Part shown: positions 10,333-23,100 of the stretch, piece after piece
How the letters are laid out: every line of letters starts with the position of its first letter
Numbering within the stretch: position 1 is the stretch's first letter
Source of the DNA: Larix kaempferi
Lineage: Eukaryota; Streptophyta; Pinopsida; Pinales; Pinaceae
DNA: 64,000 nucleotides
Direction of reading: 5' to 3'
NCBI GenBank assembly: GCA_027924585.1
Contig: BSBM01001383.1
Location: 1,277,001 to 1,341,000, forward strand
Translations under genes and position numbers: made by a program
The notes under the pieces: model-generated
Told to the model about the DNA's origin: nothing
Database searches by the model: none
The model's input: the letters and a program-made list of their open reading frames with translations, nothing else

Positions 10333-11430
10333 TGTTACACCAAAATGTCATCACCCTTGTGCAAGTGTCACAAGTGTCACAAGTGTTACAAGTGTCGTCA
10401 TCATGACCTAGTGTCGTCACCATGACCATTGCAAGTATCGTCATTATGACCAAGTGTCGTCATCATGACTGTTGTGATAATGTTGTCATCTTGACCATTG
10501 TGTAAATATTTTCTTTGGCCCCTAACTTCGTTATGGGCTAAAACACATCTAATTGAGAGATTTTTCCTACCTAGTTGACCTCTTTGAGTAGGTTGTCGCA
10601 CTTCTCCTTCATCTAGGGTGCGATGTCACAGTTTCTGGTCAGCTAGGGTTAGACACTATCGCACTTTGTCTTCCTACAGAGTGCGACGACCCCTCTTTGT
10701 TACTCTATGTCCTCTACCAAGGTGCGATGAGGTTGGTTAAAGGCTATTTTGGGGAGTCTCGAGGTCTCTCTAAAATTTTGTTGAGGTGGAGGCCTATCCC
10801 TAGGCTCTAGGTGAGGTGGAATTTTGGCTCCTGACCTTATGGGAAGATCCCTTAACCATCTCCCCCTAATCCTCAACCTACCCTATCTCTTTAGCCCTAT
10901 ATAAACACCCACTCTCTCCATGAGAAGGGGGAAGGTCTATGGTATCCTTATGCTGATAGAATCCATATTGGTGTTTGGGAAGCTTGTACCATCTTGGAGG
11001 CTTGGCTTGGACATGTTGGATGGAGGATGCATCATTGAGGCTTTGGTTGTAGCTTCATCCTTTCTATGTATTCCCACTTTTATACAGTTAACATAATCTC
11101 TTTCCATAAACTGTTGTCTCATTGATGATGATGTTTAGAGTTTTCTTCCTTAATTTTTAACTTAGATCAATCATTTGAAATATATGCTTCATCGTTTGCT
11201 AGTATCTATATGTTCAACAGGGTCTTGTAGTTTGAGATCTGACAACGCTGGAGCATTATATCAACAAAGAGAAAAGGGATCTGCAAATCTGAGGTAAGCT
11301 ATCTATCTACTAGTTTGCACTTCTATTGATATAGGAACGTAGGTCTATGTTATGTTCTATTTGTTCTAGACTCACGTTGAGATAGGGAGATCACGCCTTA
11401 GATCCATCTTTGGTATATTGTCTGTTAACT
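10333..11430 (+). repeat. Element E 3' LTR
   Basis: Second copy of the 2036-3115 repeat, starting TGTTACACC. Its last bases read GTTAACT rather than GTTAACA. It is 18 bp longer than the left copy, mainly through an extra GTGTCGTCATCATGACC-type word near its start. TATA box at 10898-10905. Confidence 0.92.
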
Positions 11431-11435
11431 GGGAC
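11431..11435. repeat. Right target-site duplication of element E (GGGAC)
   Basis: Identical to 2031-2035. Coding sequence of F resumes at once on the minus strand with the RT motif TTFTCP. Confidence 0.95.
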
Positions 11436-12849
11436 AGGTGAAGGTGGTCTTGTCTTGGTCTTCTGGAGCAATATGGATTTGATTATAGCCACTAAATCCA
11501 TCCAGAAAGGAAAAGTACTTCTTCCCAGACAAGGTATCAATGACCTGATCAATAAAAGGTAGGGTAAAGTGGTCTTTCTACGTTTATTTGTTCAATTCTC
11601 TGTAATCCACGTAGACCCTCCATTTCCCGTTCTTTTTGGGTACAATCACGAGTGGAGAAACCCACTCGTTGTCTGAGATTGGGTATATAAATCTTGCTTC
11701 GAGAAGTTTTTGGATTTCTTCTTTCACTATGTCCCTTAGATTTGGGTTCATCCTTTGTTGTGGTTGGCACACCGGCCTGGAGTTGCTCTTGATATAAATG
11801 TGATGGGTGCATAGATTAGAAGGAATACCCTTCATATTTGTGTACTCCCAAGCGAAAGCTCCTTTGTCTTTTTTCAGCAAAGTGATCAGCTTTTCCAGCT
11901 CATTGGGCACAAGGTTAGGGTTGATGTTTAATGTTTTACGTGGATCAATTTCCACTGGAACACTTTTCGAAGTCTTAAGTACCAGAATTATGGTTGCATC
12001 ACTGATTAGAGTTTCTTCCATAAGATTTTCTTGTTCTTTCTTATCTAAAGTACTGTTCAGAATCTGGTAAACATGTTTATTGACAGACGTGGGATCACTG
12101 ATGAAACTGTTAATAGTATCATCCTCTGTTTCATATTTAAAATTTAAGGCTCTCCCTATCATTAATAATGGTTGAATGCCTTCTTCCTCCTCCAAATCCA
12201 CCCAAAGTGGTGTTTCAGCTTCTGAGCTTGGTCGGGCTGGAGGGTATAAAGTTAGGCTTTTGATTTCAATCCTGTCTGAGATAGTCATGGATCCCGATCG
12301 AAAGCTGATATAGGAATCTGTTGTGGCTAACCAAGGTCTTCTCAGGATCAGCGGGTGTCCTCCGAGCTGAGACTTCGGCTGTAACACCAAGAATCCTGCA
12401 GGGTATTCCCACCAGTCAACTGAGATTACCAAGTCGTCTAGGATTCCCTCAGGCTTGATTGTTGATCTGTCAGCAAGTTCTAAAATGGTAGGGGTTGGAT
12501 GAAGATTAGTGAGTCCAAGTTTCTTCATAGTTTCTAGGGTCATAACATTGATAGTTGCACCTAAGTCTACCAATACGTTGGGGATCTATGTGTTTCCTAT
12601 GTGAACTGTAACAGTAGGGTTTCCAGGGTCATCATATTTTGCTACAGGAGTCTTCCCCATTATTAATTCAGAAAGATTTCCCAATACATGGATAGTGGGA
12701 GGATCCCTAGGCTTTCTTCCTAGTTTCTTTACACATAGATCTCTAACGGTCTTGGCATAAATGGGCACGTCATGGAGGGTTTGTAATAGTGGGATTTTAA
12801 CATACAAATTCTTCAATTCTCCTAAGAGATTGAATCGAGATTGTTCCAT
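11436..12849 (-). pseudogene. Element F protease and N-terminal half of reverse transcriptase
   Basis: On the minus strand: end of gag spacer (MEQSRFNLLGELKN), then an aspartic protease with DLGATINVM as active site and LILRRPWLATTDS, a linker, then RT with WVSPLVIVPKKNGKWR, VDYRELNK, FIDQVIDTLSGKKYFS and FLDGFSGYNQI, ending TTFTCP where E is inserted. The frame is the same as gag. In-frame stops: TAG just before the protease (about 12587), and TAA and TAG after RELNK (about 11580). Relatives have CAG at the first of these. The RT palm motif itself lies on the far side of E. Confidence 0.9.
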
Positions 12850-14979
12850 TGTTTTCTACAGGGCCAATCATTCAAGATATGGCGGTTCTCTTATCGAGTG
12901 TGTAGACTGTACTTCATCGTGTATTACTTCCTGAGTTTTATCTATTGTTTCAGTAGGAATATCAGCATCCTCAATAATGGGGATTGCTGAGTTGACCGTA
13001 TTCTCAAAGTGCTGATTCACTCCAGTTTCAGTCACTGGGAATGAAACATCCTCAGTGATGATAGGTTCCACTATCCTCCCTAATCGCAATTGTATATCAT
13101 TGCAGGGAATTTGGGAAATGGAATACGCGAGAATGTGGGCAGTCTCAAATTGATGAACTGCTTTATTATTCGGGTTTGGGTTAGGTTGTGCAGGTAATTG
13201 TAGTCGCAATGGTGCATTCGTAGGTGCGGCATTGTTTTGGAATTGCAGTTGTAGCTGTTGATACTGTTGATGAGGATATGGTTGAGGAGGATACTATTGA
13301 TATTGAGTCTGGTGATGAGGAAAGTTATTTCCTTGGTAATAATTTCTCCAGTTGGGATTCTAAGGATCTTGTTGTGACCATGGTGTCCAAGGGTTAGGAT
13401 TTTGCATTAGGTTTTGAGATGGATGCCATTGGTTTTTAGAATAATGTGAAGGGAATTGTGTATTCATATTATTCATACCATTCATATTATTCAGGAAAAA
13501 TGATGGGTCTTGATACATACCTTGATTTCGAGGCTGCCAAGGTTTCTTTTGTGCAATAAAATAAGCCTATTCCAAGCCTGAAGTGGATGCGTGCAGGACT
13601 TCTTTGACTTTAGGTAATGAAGGACATTCCTTTTCCAACGGGCATTCTTCCAGTGGGTGTTATTTTCTGCATTTAGGACAAAATACACCAAGTTTCAAAT
13701 CTTCTACTGCTTGCCTCTATTTAGCTCTCAAGACATCTAGTTCTGAGGAAATGGAGCTCATCATATCAGTTTTGAAATTCTCCAGTAGGTTTCCTATATC
13801 TGCTCAGGTGGCTCCTCCAGTAGCTGACTTCTATGTTCTAGTGAAGACATCCTGATCTCTATCTGTATCCTGCTTGTTAGTTCTAAAGGATCCCCTTGAA
13901 TACCTTCGACATAAATCAATGATCCTGTCAAAAGGTTCTTTTGAAATGTTCCCTTTTCCCAGCAAATTTAGTATATCTCGAAAATATTCTCTAGTCCCTC
14001 TCAGCAAGATAATATTAAGTACATATTTCCCTATCTGTTTATGACCAGACCTTTGTAGATTGTATAACAATATTTCAACAAAATCTTCCAGGCTCTCTTC
14101 TTCCGTCTGAACCATTTTAAAGAACTCTTCCTTTCTATCTCTGGTTCTACAATATTCTTGATATTTAGAAAGGAAGGTGTGTCTCATTTGATCCCAAGTA
14201 TTAATGGTCTCATGACCTAGACTCATGAGCCAGCGCAGAGGATTTCCTTTCAAGGTGGCTGGGAATAGTTTCAGCTTCTTAGCACTGGAGTTATAGTCGT
14301 AACTGCAGTAGAGGATATCAAACTCAAAAAAAAATTCATCAGGATCTTCAGAGGACTTACCATGGAAATGCGGGAGAACTGATGGTGAGATATTTTTCAT
14401 AGGAGTTGCCCCTGGTGTCTGGAGGATAGGAAATTCAAGTGTGACAACAATGTCATCCTGTTGATTATCTTCAACTTCCTCCTCATGTTGTTCATTCTCT
14501 CCTTCATGCTCTCCATTAACCATGTTGGTCCAAAACTTAATGGATTCCTTTACTCTTTATTCCTCTGCTTTTGCTTCTTCTACCTTCCTCCTTTCCTCTT
14601 CTCGCCTTCTTTCTTCCTCTGCTTTTCGACGAGTTTCCAACCACACTTCTTTAGTAACTCTGGTCCCATCAATATGGTAAATCTCCTCTCTATTCGGTGC
14701 ACCCACAACACTTTCCTTGTCTTCAGGAGGTTTCTCTGCAATGGGAGTAGAGGGTCTTGTTGTGTTTTCCATAGTTGATGTCGAGTTCTCAAGATTGGGA
14801 GGAACAAAATTTTCCCTTCCTGTAGATGTCCATGGTAGTCCGATAAAAGAATCAACTCTAGCAATTATATCGTTGATAAATGTTTGTCTTCCTAGGCCTG
14901 TATTACGACCATGACCTCTTCCACCTACAATGTTAATATTCAGATGGGGTTCCCGATTTTTTTTCTTGTATTCATGCAT
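12850..14979 (-). pseudogene. Element F gag
   Basis: ATG on the minus strand at 14979 (MHEYKKKNREPHLN), followed by a Glu/Arg/Lys-rich coiled-coil-like tract (EERRREEERR), then the capsid-like region with PHFHGKSSEDPDEFFFEFD, LKLFPATLKGNPLRWL and TWDQMRHTFLSKY. A CCHC zinc knuckle, CPKCRK-stop-HPLEEC (about 13680), and a Gln/Asn/Pro-rich tail follow. Stops in the same frame include TAA at 14557, TAA in the knuckle, and TAG near 13570, 13360 and 13295. Family gag proteins package element RNA; this copy cannot be made full length. Confidence 0.88.
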
Positions 14980-15045
14980 GCTTTAAATAATCAAAACTAA
15001 AATGAAATCAATAAATCAACTACTATCTATGCCTATAAATGACCA

Positions 15046-15063
15046 TCCCCGGCAACAACGCCA
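15046..15063 (-). other. Element F primer-binding site (tRNA-Asp type)
   Basis: The minus strand reads TGGCGTTGTTGCCGGGGA, one base from the TGGCGCCGTTGCCGGGGA primer site known for Athila elements and complementary to the 3' end of tRNA-Asp. It lies three bases from the LTR end at 15067. Confidence 0.88.
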
Positions 15064-15066
15064 AAA

Positions 15067-18000
15067 TGTTGGTCGCCCTATATGCTAATCAATTACAACT
15101 AACACACATGATGCTCAATATAAATTGTCAACTCGGGTAGGTCTTTTATTTCAATGGCAATAAGCACAATCTATGCATAAACATTTCAAGCAGTTAATTG
15201 AATAAAATGTTCCCACCTCATCCCATAAGTAAAACTAATCTAGTTTATCCATCTAGGAATTCAAAATGCAATTACCTTCCTACAATTATCAATCCAGTAG
15301 TTACTGATCTAAGGATAAAATGAACTAGACTTACTTTTGCAAGAAGTTAAATCCTATAATTATCAAACTACAGTATTCAATCTCTATTGATCTAACTCGT
15401 CTAACAGCTACTGTAACTCAACCATAATTTGTTCAACCTAATTAATTCAAGAAAGATACAACAACAACCAAAAACTAAAAGTAAACTTGAAGTCTAATTT
15501 GATTAATATGTAAATCCTAGAAAGAATAAATGACTGAAAGGAATTGGAACTGAGCTTGGTTGTAACAGCTCTATAACACACTATGCATCAAATAAACTAA
15601 CCTACACAGTCGACTGTCACACCACATAGTTGCAGTTGTTCAGGATGCAATCATAAACTACCAAAGAAGAATGCAATTATCAATTCTCTTTTGCATCTAA
15701 CAGTAACACGCTGTTGGCCGGGAAAACTGTCCTTGGCCAACTTATGGTAAAATAACTCACCCCGAGGGCTTAGTGCAACCCTATGTATGTTTAAGATAGT
15801 TGTTTCTCACAGGATCTAGGCCCTGCTGCCTTTAAGATGTGCTCTCTAAGTAGAGAGTCTCCTGAGGATGTGTGAGTATCAGATTTCCTAACTCAACTGC
15901 TAATTGACAAAAAGAAACTAGAACTAATGACTAATTACTTCTAATGGCTAACTTATCCTAGAAAGCAAATATTTAGTAGCTCCTAAATCTACACTACAAT
16001 GATCTAATAACTATTTCCTATCCCGGGGAGGAGCATGAGAATTGATATAAGATATATAAAGGAAAAATTACATTACTGTTTACTTAATGAAGATTAAACA
16101 AACAGCAATATGTTGAAGCACATCAATATAACAGAGTCTTGTAAAAATACTTCGATTCTGCATATATGATTTATATATCAGATCTGCAATTATTCCAGAC
16201 AATTAAATATAACAAATCTATCATTTAAAATAAATAAACAGATAGATTGTATCTAACTAATATTCCAATGGATCAACAGAAAACAACTTTACTACAACAA
16301 TCCAATGAATCTGAAACAAAAGCAAGAAGAATTTATGATTACAAAATAATTCTGATAAGAAACTATCCAGATTTAATTACATATCCAGAAATCCTTTCCA
16401 GGAGCAGCGCCTCCTCTTCTTCGCAAATATAAAAATTTACAAATAAGAACAGAGTAGAGAATAACAACATCCTCTATCCTCTGCTGAGACCTCTACCCAA
16501 GCAGAGAAACATCATACAGAACAATGAAAAAGATAAGTCAGTCCAGTTTCCTGGAGCCTTCCTCCCCCCTCTGCTCATCGAATTGTTGTTTCTTTTTATC
16601 TGTATTCAGGTTTCTATTTCTGTTTGAACGGAATGCCTTCTTTTCGGATCTTCCTTAAGATATTCCCTCTTCTCGTTATGTTGATTGAATTCGTCTTTAG
16701 CTGTGTAATATCTTTCATCGAATTATCTCGGCGTATTTCCATCGTAAATACCTGCAATATAAACCATAATACGCAATATTCGAATGTCAGGAACAAGGAA
16801 AATTGTAACCATCTTTTAATCTAATGCGCATACTGATATTCAAAGAAAGAATATTTTGAGTGAATGAAGGTAAGAATTGGTAACATAATATTCTCCAGCT
16901 AATGACAATCATGTTGTTAAGAAAGTGAAACTAGAATTGATGTGAAGTTCTTTCTTAAAATGCGATCGCCATCTTCTGAAATCTGGAGAAATTCTTCAAC
17001 AAAACTCGACATTGTTCCCTCAAAGTTCACTCCGTAGATAAAACAATAACCATTCGTTATTACTATGTGACATGGATGCTTCGATTGAGTCGTGAAATAT
17101 CCCCATTAATCCTGAGCAATAGGCGTGATAATCAATTCAGTTTTCAGGCTGGCGAGTTGAACCATTAGATTCTGCAGTTGCGCGAACTATTTATCCTCAA
17201 CGTTCTATAAGTAACCTGTTTACTGTAATCTGCACAGCAACGTATCACGATCATGAACATAATGAGAATTAACATAAAATTATCGCAAAAGATAAAGGTT
17301 GTTCTTCGCGCATAAATTTTTGTGAAAATAATCTCTATGTTTACTTCAAACTTGCACATTATATAAGAGGGATAATGTAAAAGACAGAACGGAAATAGAC
17401 AGGCAAAAGACTTCCCTTTATATTCTCCTCTCTATAGTTTAGAAGCTTGAACCTTGTTCCATGATCTTTCCTCGAACTTTTGTGAATGCTGGTTCATTTA
17501 TCTTTTATTCTGTCGGATCTCAGTAAACAAATTTAGTGATAATTCCTGGACCTACAATCTGGTGTAACCTCCATGACCTCATTTCTATCAAGTGGAACGA
17601 TTCCTGTGCATGAACATTCGGTAACACTCCTGGTCCAATAATAGCTTTCTTCTGCGCTTCATCAATGTGATACAACTCACCTGTCAAGTAATTAACGTGG
17701 CATCGATGACAGTAATGTTAACAAATTTCATGAACTGTCAACCGGGAATATATGCACCATAATCTCTTCTCTAAAACAAACACATGTTTGTGATTGACTT
17801 GCAGATCTCCAACTAGAGAACTCGTGGCGCACAACACTCCTCCTATCCGTTGAATTAGGGTTTCAAGTTCTCTCCAATGGCCTCATTATATTTACATGGT
17901 TGTCGTGGCAGCTATCTAATGAAATGCGCCCTTCTTTCAGGCAGTGATCTCTCATAATAAAAGGTATTTCAGTGCTAACTTTACTTCAAGTATCTCTGGC

Positions 18001-19284
18001 AACAAGAACGTGGCAATTTCAGTGACTTAGGCCATTAAGTATCATTAAAAGTTTTGGGCTCTTCTGTTATCCATAACTGGCGATCTGGCGCTGTAGTGTA
18101 ATTTCTGGAAATAATCTTTTGGCAGCAAGTTAATAATCCAGTGATATGATATCTCTTTTTAAGTGACATGATCTCCGGTATAATCTCAACATTAACTTGG
18201 GCGCGAACTCCATTCGGTATGGTAAGATCTCCACACCTAAGCGATCTGTTAGGAACCGTCTTTTTTGAATGGTAGATTCTCCTTTATGCTTTGAGCTTCT
18301 TCTTATAATATAGCAATAATCCATGTGGAGGAGTCTCCACAAATATTGAGATTGCTGCAAAAGAAAAACAAAAGTTAATTCATTTACTAATTCATGAAGT
18401 GAATATCCACCAACCATCAAAAGAATTCCAAATATAATCCTTATGCACGGAGTTTAAAACTCAATAAATGGAAATGACATGTATCAATGCACATATTAAA
18501 CATATATATCCCTTTTCAAGAATGCATATGGACCAAAGATTAAACAATATCTCACAAAACCCAATAAAATATTGAAATCTAATTTAAATCTTATTGGATT
18601 TATGTGTGAATCTTTATGCTTCTTCACAAAAATTATGAAAGACAATCTTTATTCAAAATTAATGAAATGAAGATAAATAAATTTAAATTAATAATTTAGA
18701 ATAAAGATGTAAATCATATGGGATTAACTATTTAAGGTTATCTCCAAAAGGTCATCTCCAAAGGATAAATCAAGAAGTCTAATAAAGACTTTACAAAAAT
18801 CAAGAGTTAAAGATTAATAATGAAATTGACCATTAATGAATTCAAAGTATATCCTTGAAAATACTTTCTTTGACATCAAAAAGCATAATACATGTTAATA
18901 ATAGACTTTCAATGATAATGTGAATATCTTCCAAAATACCAATTCAAATATTAAGGATCGAATAAAGTCAATTTTTTCAAGCATTATATTAATCCAATTT
19001 TGCAAACCAAAGCATGTGATGAACTTAAATAAGCTCAGGTAAGAGTAAGCAAGAGTTATTGAGCAGCCAGGGAGTTAAAAGATGCCAATGATAATGATCA
19101 ACCAAGACACCAAATCCTCATGTAAAGAAAACCAATCCAAAGAAATGAAAATGGAAACTATCGAATGAAAGGGTAGAATCAAACAAGCGGAACCAAACTA
19201 AAACTAAAGGCTAAATATTTACAAAAGTTTAATGGGGGCCCCTTTATTTTTGCAAAATCAAGGGGGGTTGTTGGGGTGCCAACA
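15067..19284 (-). repeat. Element F 5' LTR (right boundary inferred)
   Basis: The inner end is fixed by the primer site: plus-strand TGTTGG at 15067. The outer end is placed at CCAACA (19279-19284), which mirrors TGTTGG. The partner LTR is outside the window, so this cannot be checked by alignment. The 4.2 kb interval has no ORF of note. A TATA-like site on the minus strand (about 17413-17422, ATATAAAGGG) would leave about 1.9 kb of U3. An AT-rich middle (16000-16450) and a G/C-run near the outer end (19235-19280) are the visible compositional features. Confidence 0.6.
17413..17422 (-). promoter_or_regulatory. Putative TATA box in element F LTR
   Basis: The minus strand reads ATATAAAGGGAAG. 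It is the best TATA match in the interval. Single copy, so conservation cannot be tested. Confidence 0.35.
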
Positions 19285-20095
19285 CACGCCTAATGCAATT
19301 CCACACCACACAACATGAAAGAAATTAAACTACCTACTTAACTCAACAATCTCTGTGAGAAGGCGGGCCCTGGCCTTCTAACAGAGATGTCGTGAACTAC
19401 CACAAATTAAGACACATAAATATGAAGAACTTTGTTATTTGTATTAAATATGATAATTCACAGTCTCAGCTCTTTGTTACAACCCGTACAAAATGATAAT
19501 TAACCAACCCCAGACTCTGAAATCCTTCCCATATTTAAACATGCAAAGTACAATTCGTGATCCACTAATTTAGTGCAGCAATGAAGATCTCTCATCTTCA
19601 TGCTGCGGAGTTACAACTAAATTGTTACAGGTGTCTTGAATGAGGCCGTTAGACATGAATGATGTTGTTACTATGGCAGTCAATGGATCAACGGATTAAC
19701 TAATCGGGAGGTATCATGTCTATTGCACCAATGCTCTGTTTCAGTGAAGTCCTGTTACAGCTCCACGTGGAAAAGTGAAATGTTTCCTATTAATGTGAGG
19801 AACTGAATCTGAAGAGTAACAGCTGGCACCATGTGTGATTCTTTCCCAAGGCTTAGCGGTTGATACACCTGTGCTTTGATCTTGACTTAATGAAATCAAC
19901 ACAAGTTAGCATAAATCAAAGGCTAGAATTCATAACCATAACAATCTTAGGCATTAAATAAATGAAGCAATAATTAATTATACCTGTCATGATTCATGAT
20001 TGATCTAGAAGAAAGGCATATATATGGTTCATGGAAATAGGGTGTAACAGGGCAAAATAATGTAATGAGTGTGGTAAAAAAGGGGCAATTCCAGG
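19285..20095. other. Unassigned sequence between elements F and C
   Basis: This 0.8 kb stretch shows no ORF of note and no match to the LTRs seen here. It contains a near-palindrome around 19355-19380 (GAAGGCGGGCCCTGGCCTTC). It ends with ACCCA, the left target duplication of C. Before C inserted it was joined to the integrase scrap at 44723, but the reading frame of that scrap does not visibly continue into it. Confidence 0.5.
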
Positions 20096-20100
20096 ACCCA
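20096..20100. repeat. Left target-site duplication of element C (ACCCA)
   Basis: ACCCA precedes TGTAACATCC. The same bases occur at 44718-44722 after the right LTR. Confidence 0.93.
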
Positions 20101-23100
20101 TGTAACATCCCAAAAATCGCAATTTTTTTTTTTTTATGTAGCCAAGTTTATAAGATAAATGCTAACTGTGGAATGATAATAATTAGCTAACAAGATAATT
20201 GCCTTAATTGTTTTAAACACAAATATGTATTTAGTTATAAGTAGGATGCAATAGAACAATGGTTGTTTTGTTAAGTGTAAGGATCTGTTAACAATACTGA
20301 TGAAGTTGTTTGCATGTTTTCTGAAGGGGTTCCTATTGGGTGCCCTTGGGTTTACTTAGCTTTGAAAGCTAAAGCATTAGATTCTTCTTTCACAGATCTG
20401 CAGGTAAAGATTATAGAATAATTCCAGTTTAAGATGATTATAAAATCTGTCGTGCATGAAGATGTCGATGGTATGTATCTTCAGTTTAACTTCGTCACTT
20501 GTATCGTCTTTTATTGTTATGATTGCACATGTCGTAAACCATGTTTAAGCACTAGACTCATTATAACTATCGGTGAGATCAATGGTAATAGCCTATTTTA
20601 ACTGTCTGGATTTGTAACATGTTTGGTTTTTGTGAAAGATATTGTCATCCCTATAATTAATGACTCTTCTGGAACTGATGGCTGTAAACGATAAGTCTTG
20701 GAATACTAAAGATAATGTTTGTATTGCGTCCATATGTGAATCGATATGCGATTGAGCTTCTAACCTACGATATTATAGAGTTAATGTCACACACTAACTT
20801 TCAATTCTAGTGTGAAAGTTTTGATTCTCCTTACAACATTCTTATGTAGGTGACCTAGCTTAAATGTAACATGGCCTTATCTTATACAATACAAAGTGGC
20901 CTAGCTATGAATATAATGCATTTTTGTTAAGTTGCCTATGTTAAAAGTGAACCTTGTGATAGCTTCTTTATACTATGGCGTTGCATGGTTTATAGTTGAT
21001 ATATTAATATATATCGATTTCAAGTTTGGTGACTTATGGAAACTATAATAATAACATGTTTGAATAATATGTAAATGGATCTTATAGCGTAAATGTGCAA
21101 TGTATAAACGTTAAGTGTTCTTAGAACAAACCTTATACTTATAGTGTAAATGAAAGGTCGTTATGCTACCTTATGAATAGTACTATACATCGTTGTTTGG
21201 TTTTGATATAGTACTAACCTATGGTTTAATGGCTTTATAACATGGTTGTAACAGTTGTAAGGCATTGTTAAAACCCCGAGTCCTTCGCTGTCACAAGACT
21301 TGCACTCTAATATGTATTAAATGTTTGTGCAGTCGAGGTTCTGGCTTAAATCTTCGTGTGATATTCAGTATTGAATTCGACCCTACTATGATGTCAGATG
21401 TTGCAACGTTGGCATCTACGTGTTTAGCTTCCTGTGATAACCATGGTAAGGAAGGGTGATACACCACCGAGTTGTAAGCTTAGCTACGGTGATATGGCAA
21501 CCGAAAAGTTCTGAGTAATAAATGTAATTCAATGATCAATACTTTATCGTATATCTACCTTGGTACCTCCGTAGTTGCTGGCTTGATCTCGATCGTTGAT
21601 CTCAAAACCTCGATAGTGGAGATGTGTAAACCCTAGCTAGACTTTCCTTAACATAAATCTTGCCTTCGTGTTTTCACTTTGTGGTTTTGGTTCTGGAGAA
21701 GAAGGCCGACAGGCCGCTGGTTTACAAGGCTTGACCTTGGGCAGTTGTGGAGGGCAATGTGCTTCAAAAACTTGATAATTTCTATTGTGAATTATAGTAT
21801 AAGTGCTTGAGCATTTGCTGAGAGTGTAATAATGAAATCTTGTAGCTTTCTTTCGGTGGCAAAAGTTAATAGGGAGGTTTTGATTTCGAGTTTGGTTATG
21901 ATTTAGTTGCATGGGAACTTTACTATGTTGGAGAAAGGATTTGGAATCTGAATGCATTCCAATTGACTATCAATAAATGGGTAATTTTTCTGTTTATCAA
22001 ATTTGTAATGTATTCTTCATTTGATTACAATCAAGTGATAATATTGCTAACTCTTCATAGTTTTCTTTGGTAGGAAATGCCAAGGTTCTGTACTCCATGC
22101 TCTGGTTTGATAGCAATAGGATTCGGTGATCAAAGGATAGCATTGTAGCTAAAATGGTAAGCCCGGTGGCAAACCCTCGTAGCTTCTTCTAGCAGAAGTC
22201 GTGGCAAACAGTATTTCGTCGAAACTGGAACTCGTGGTTGTAAAACCCTGGGTTGTTGTTTTAGTTTTTGCCATCGATGTAATAGCTAGTAATTGCATAG
22301 GTTTTTGAGTTTAGGGTTTCGATCTTGGAAACGATCCTTTGTTCCAAAAAAAATTGGGGTTTCAAACTCTGTTGAGATAATCGAATAACCGTTATCAATC
22401 CTATGCTATGATAGTTGTTTTTTTGTTTAAAAATGTGTTGGGGCTTGGCCCGTGAACAAAACTATATCTCGTCTTTACAAAATGTGGAGGTAATACTAAG
22501 TATTTATGAAATGTGCAATTGTGTAGCTAAATTTATGAACACCGTGACAGTTTTATTTAAAGTCTGTGAAGTTATGAAAAATGTATGATGAAGATTTAAA
22601 AACTGGGTTTCAAATAATGTTGCTGCTATTGTTTCTTTAGAAACTGTGAGTTTTATAAAATGTCATACAAATTGGAAAAGAAAACGCATGTTACTGTCAT
22701 TTGATTTTTAGCTAAGTGTTGAAACTATGTGACATGCTTCGGCCAATGCCTTGTCTTTGATTGTGTTAAAGATTAAGTAACGCAACTGTAAGTCTGTCAG
22801 GGTTTAGGGTTATAGTTAAGTTTAGATTGGATGAAACGAGGATGACTAAAGATACGTTCGGCGTCAAGTGGAATTTGTGTGTACTATTTGACTTTTGCTC
22901 CTACAGTCATAAAAATGTCTTAACTTTGTATTTATATTTGAAATCAATGAGTTCGATCTACAGTGATGATTTATGATGTGAAAATTTACTTAATTTGTAT
23001 ACTGTGAGTAAAACAAGAAAATGACAGAGAGCTTAATCAATTTAGCTCGATCCTGTAACAACATTTCAATTGTGTGTTTGTGATTTTGTGTATGTAAAAG

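Larger units (their letters stand above)
2036..11430 (+). mobile_element. Element E: non-autonomous LTR retrotransposon with gag/protease-like ORF only
   Basis: Two direct repeats of about 1.1 kb (2036-3115 and 10333-11430), both starting TGTTACACC, flank a 7.2 kb interior. The target duplication is GGGAC. Polarity is plus: the primer-site-like sequence follows the left LTR, a purine-rich tract precedes the right one, and the only recognisable ORF is plus. The interior holds a 2.1 kb leader, a zinc-knuckle plus aspartic-protease-like ORF (5288-6817), and 3.5 kb of non-coding DNA including a solo LTR. No RT, RNase H or integrase is visible in any frame, so it would need enzymes from another element. 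It is close to the LARD/TR-GAG concept, but it also has a protease. Confidence 0.9.
1..19284 (-). mobile_element. Element F: Athila/Tat-type Ty3-gypsy LTR retrotransposon, left part outside window, interrupted by element E
   Basis: Read on the minus strand, the parts run: LTR (15067-19284), tRNA-Asp-type primer site, gag, protease, first part of reverse transcriptase, then element E (2036-11430), then the rest of reverse transcriptase, RNase H and a collapsed integrase. The 3' LTR lies beyond base 1. Gag, protease and the first half of RT share one reading frame with scattered in-frame stops. Gag segments such as PHFHGKSSEDPDEFFFEFD and the protease motif DLGA are of the Athila/Tat kind. There is no chromodomain. 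The element is dead: many stops, a frameshift and an integrase deletion. Confidence 0.88.

Noticed and set aside
19261-19290. The short inverted sequence TTGTTGGGGTGCCAACA as an independent small transposon end
   Set aside because: It is better explained as the TGTTGG/CCAACA terminus of the F LTR. No second terminal repeat or duplication was found.
21265-21957. Small ORFs in the LTR of element C as genes
   Set aside because: They are not preserved as frames in the second LTR copy, have no domain, and overlap the non-coding LTR.
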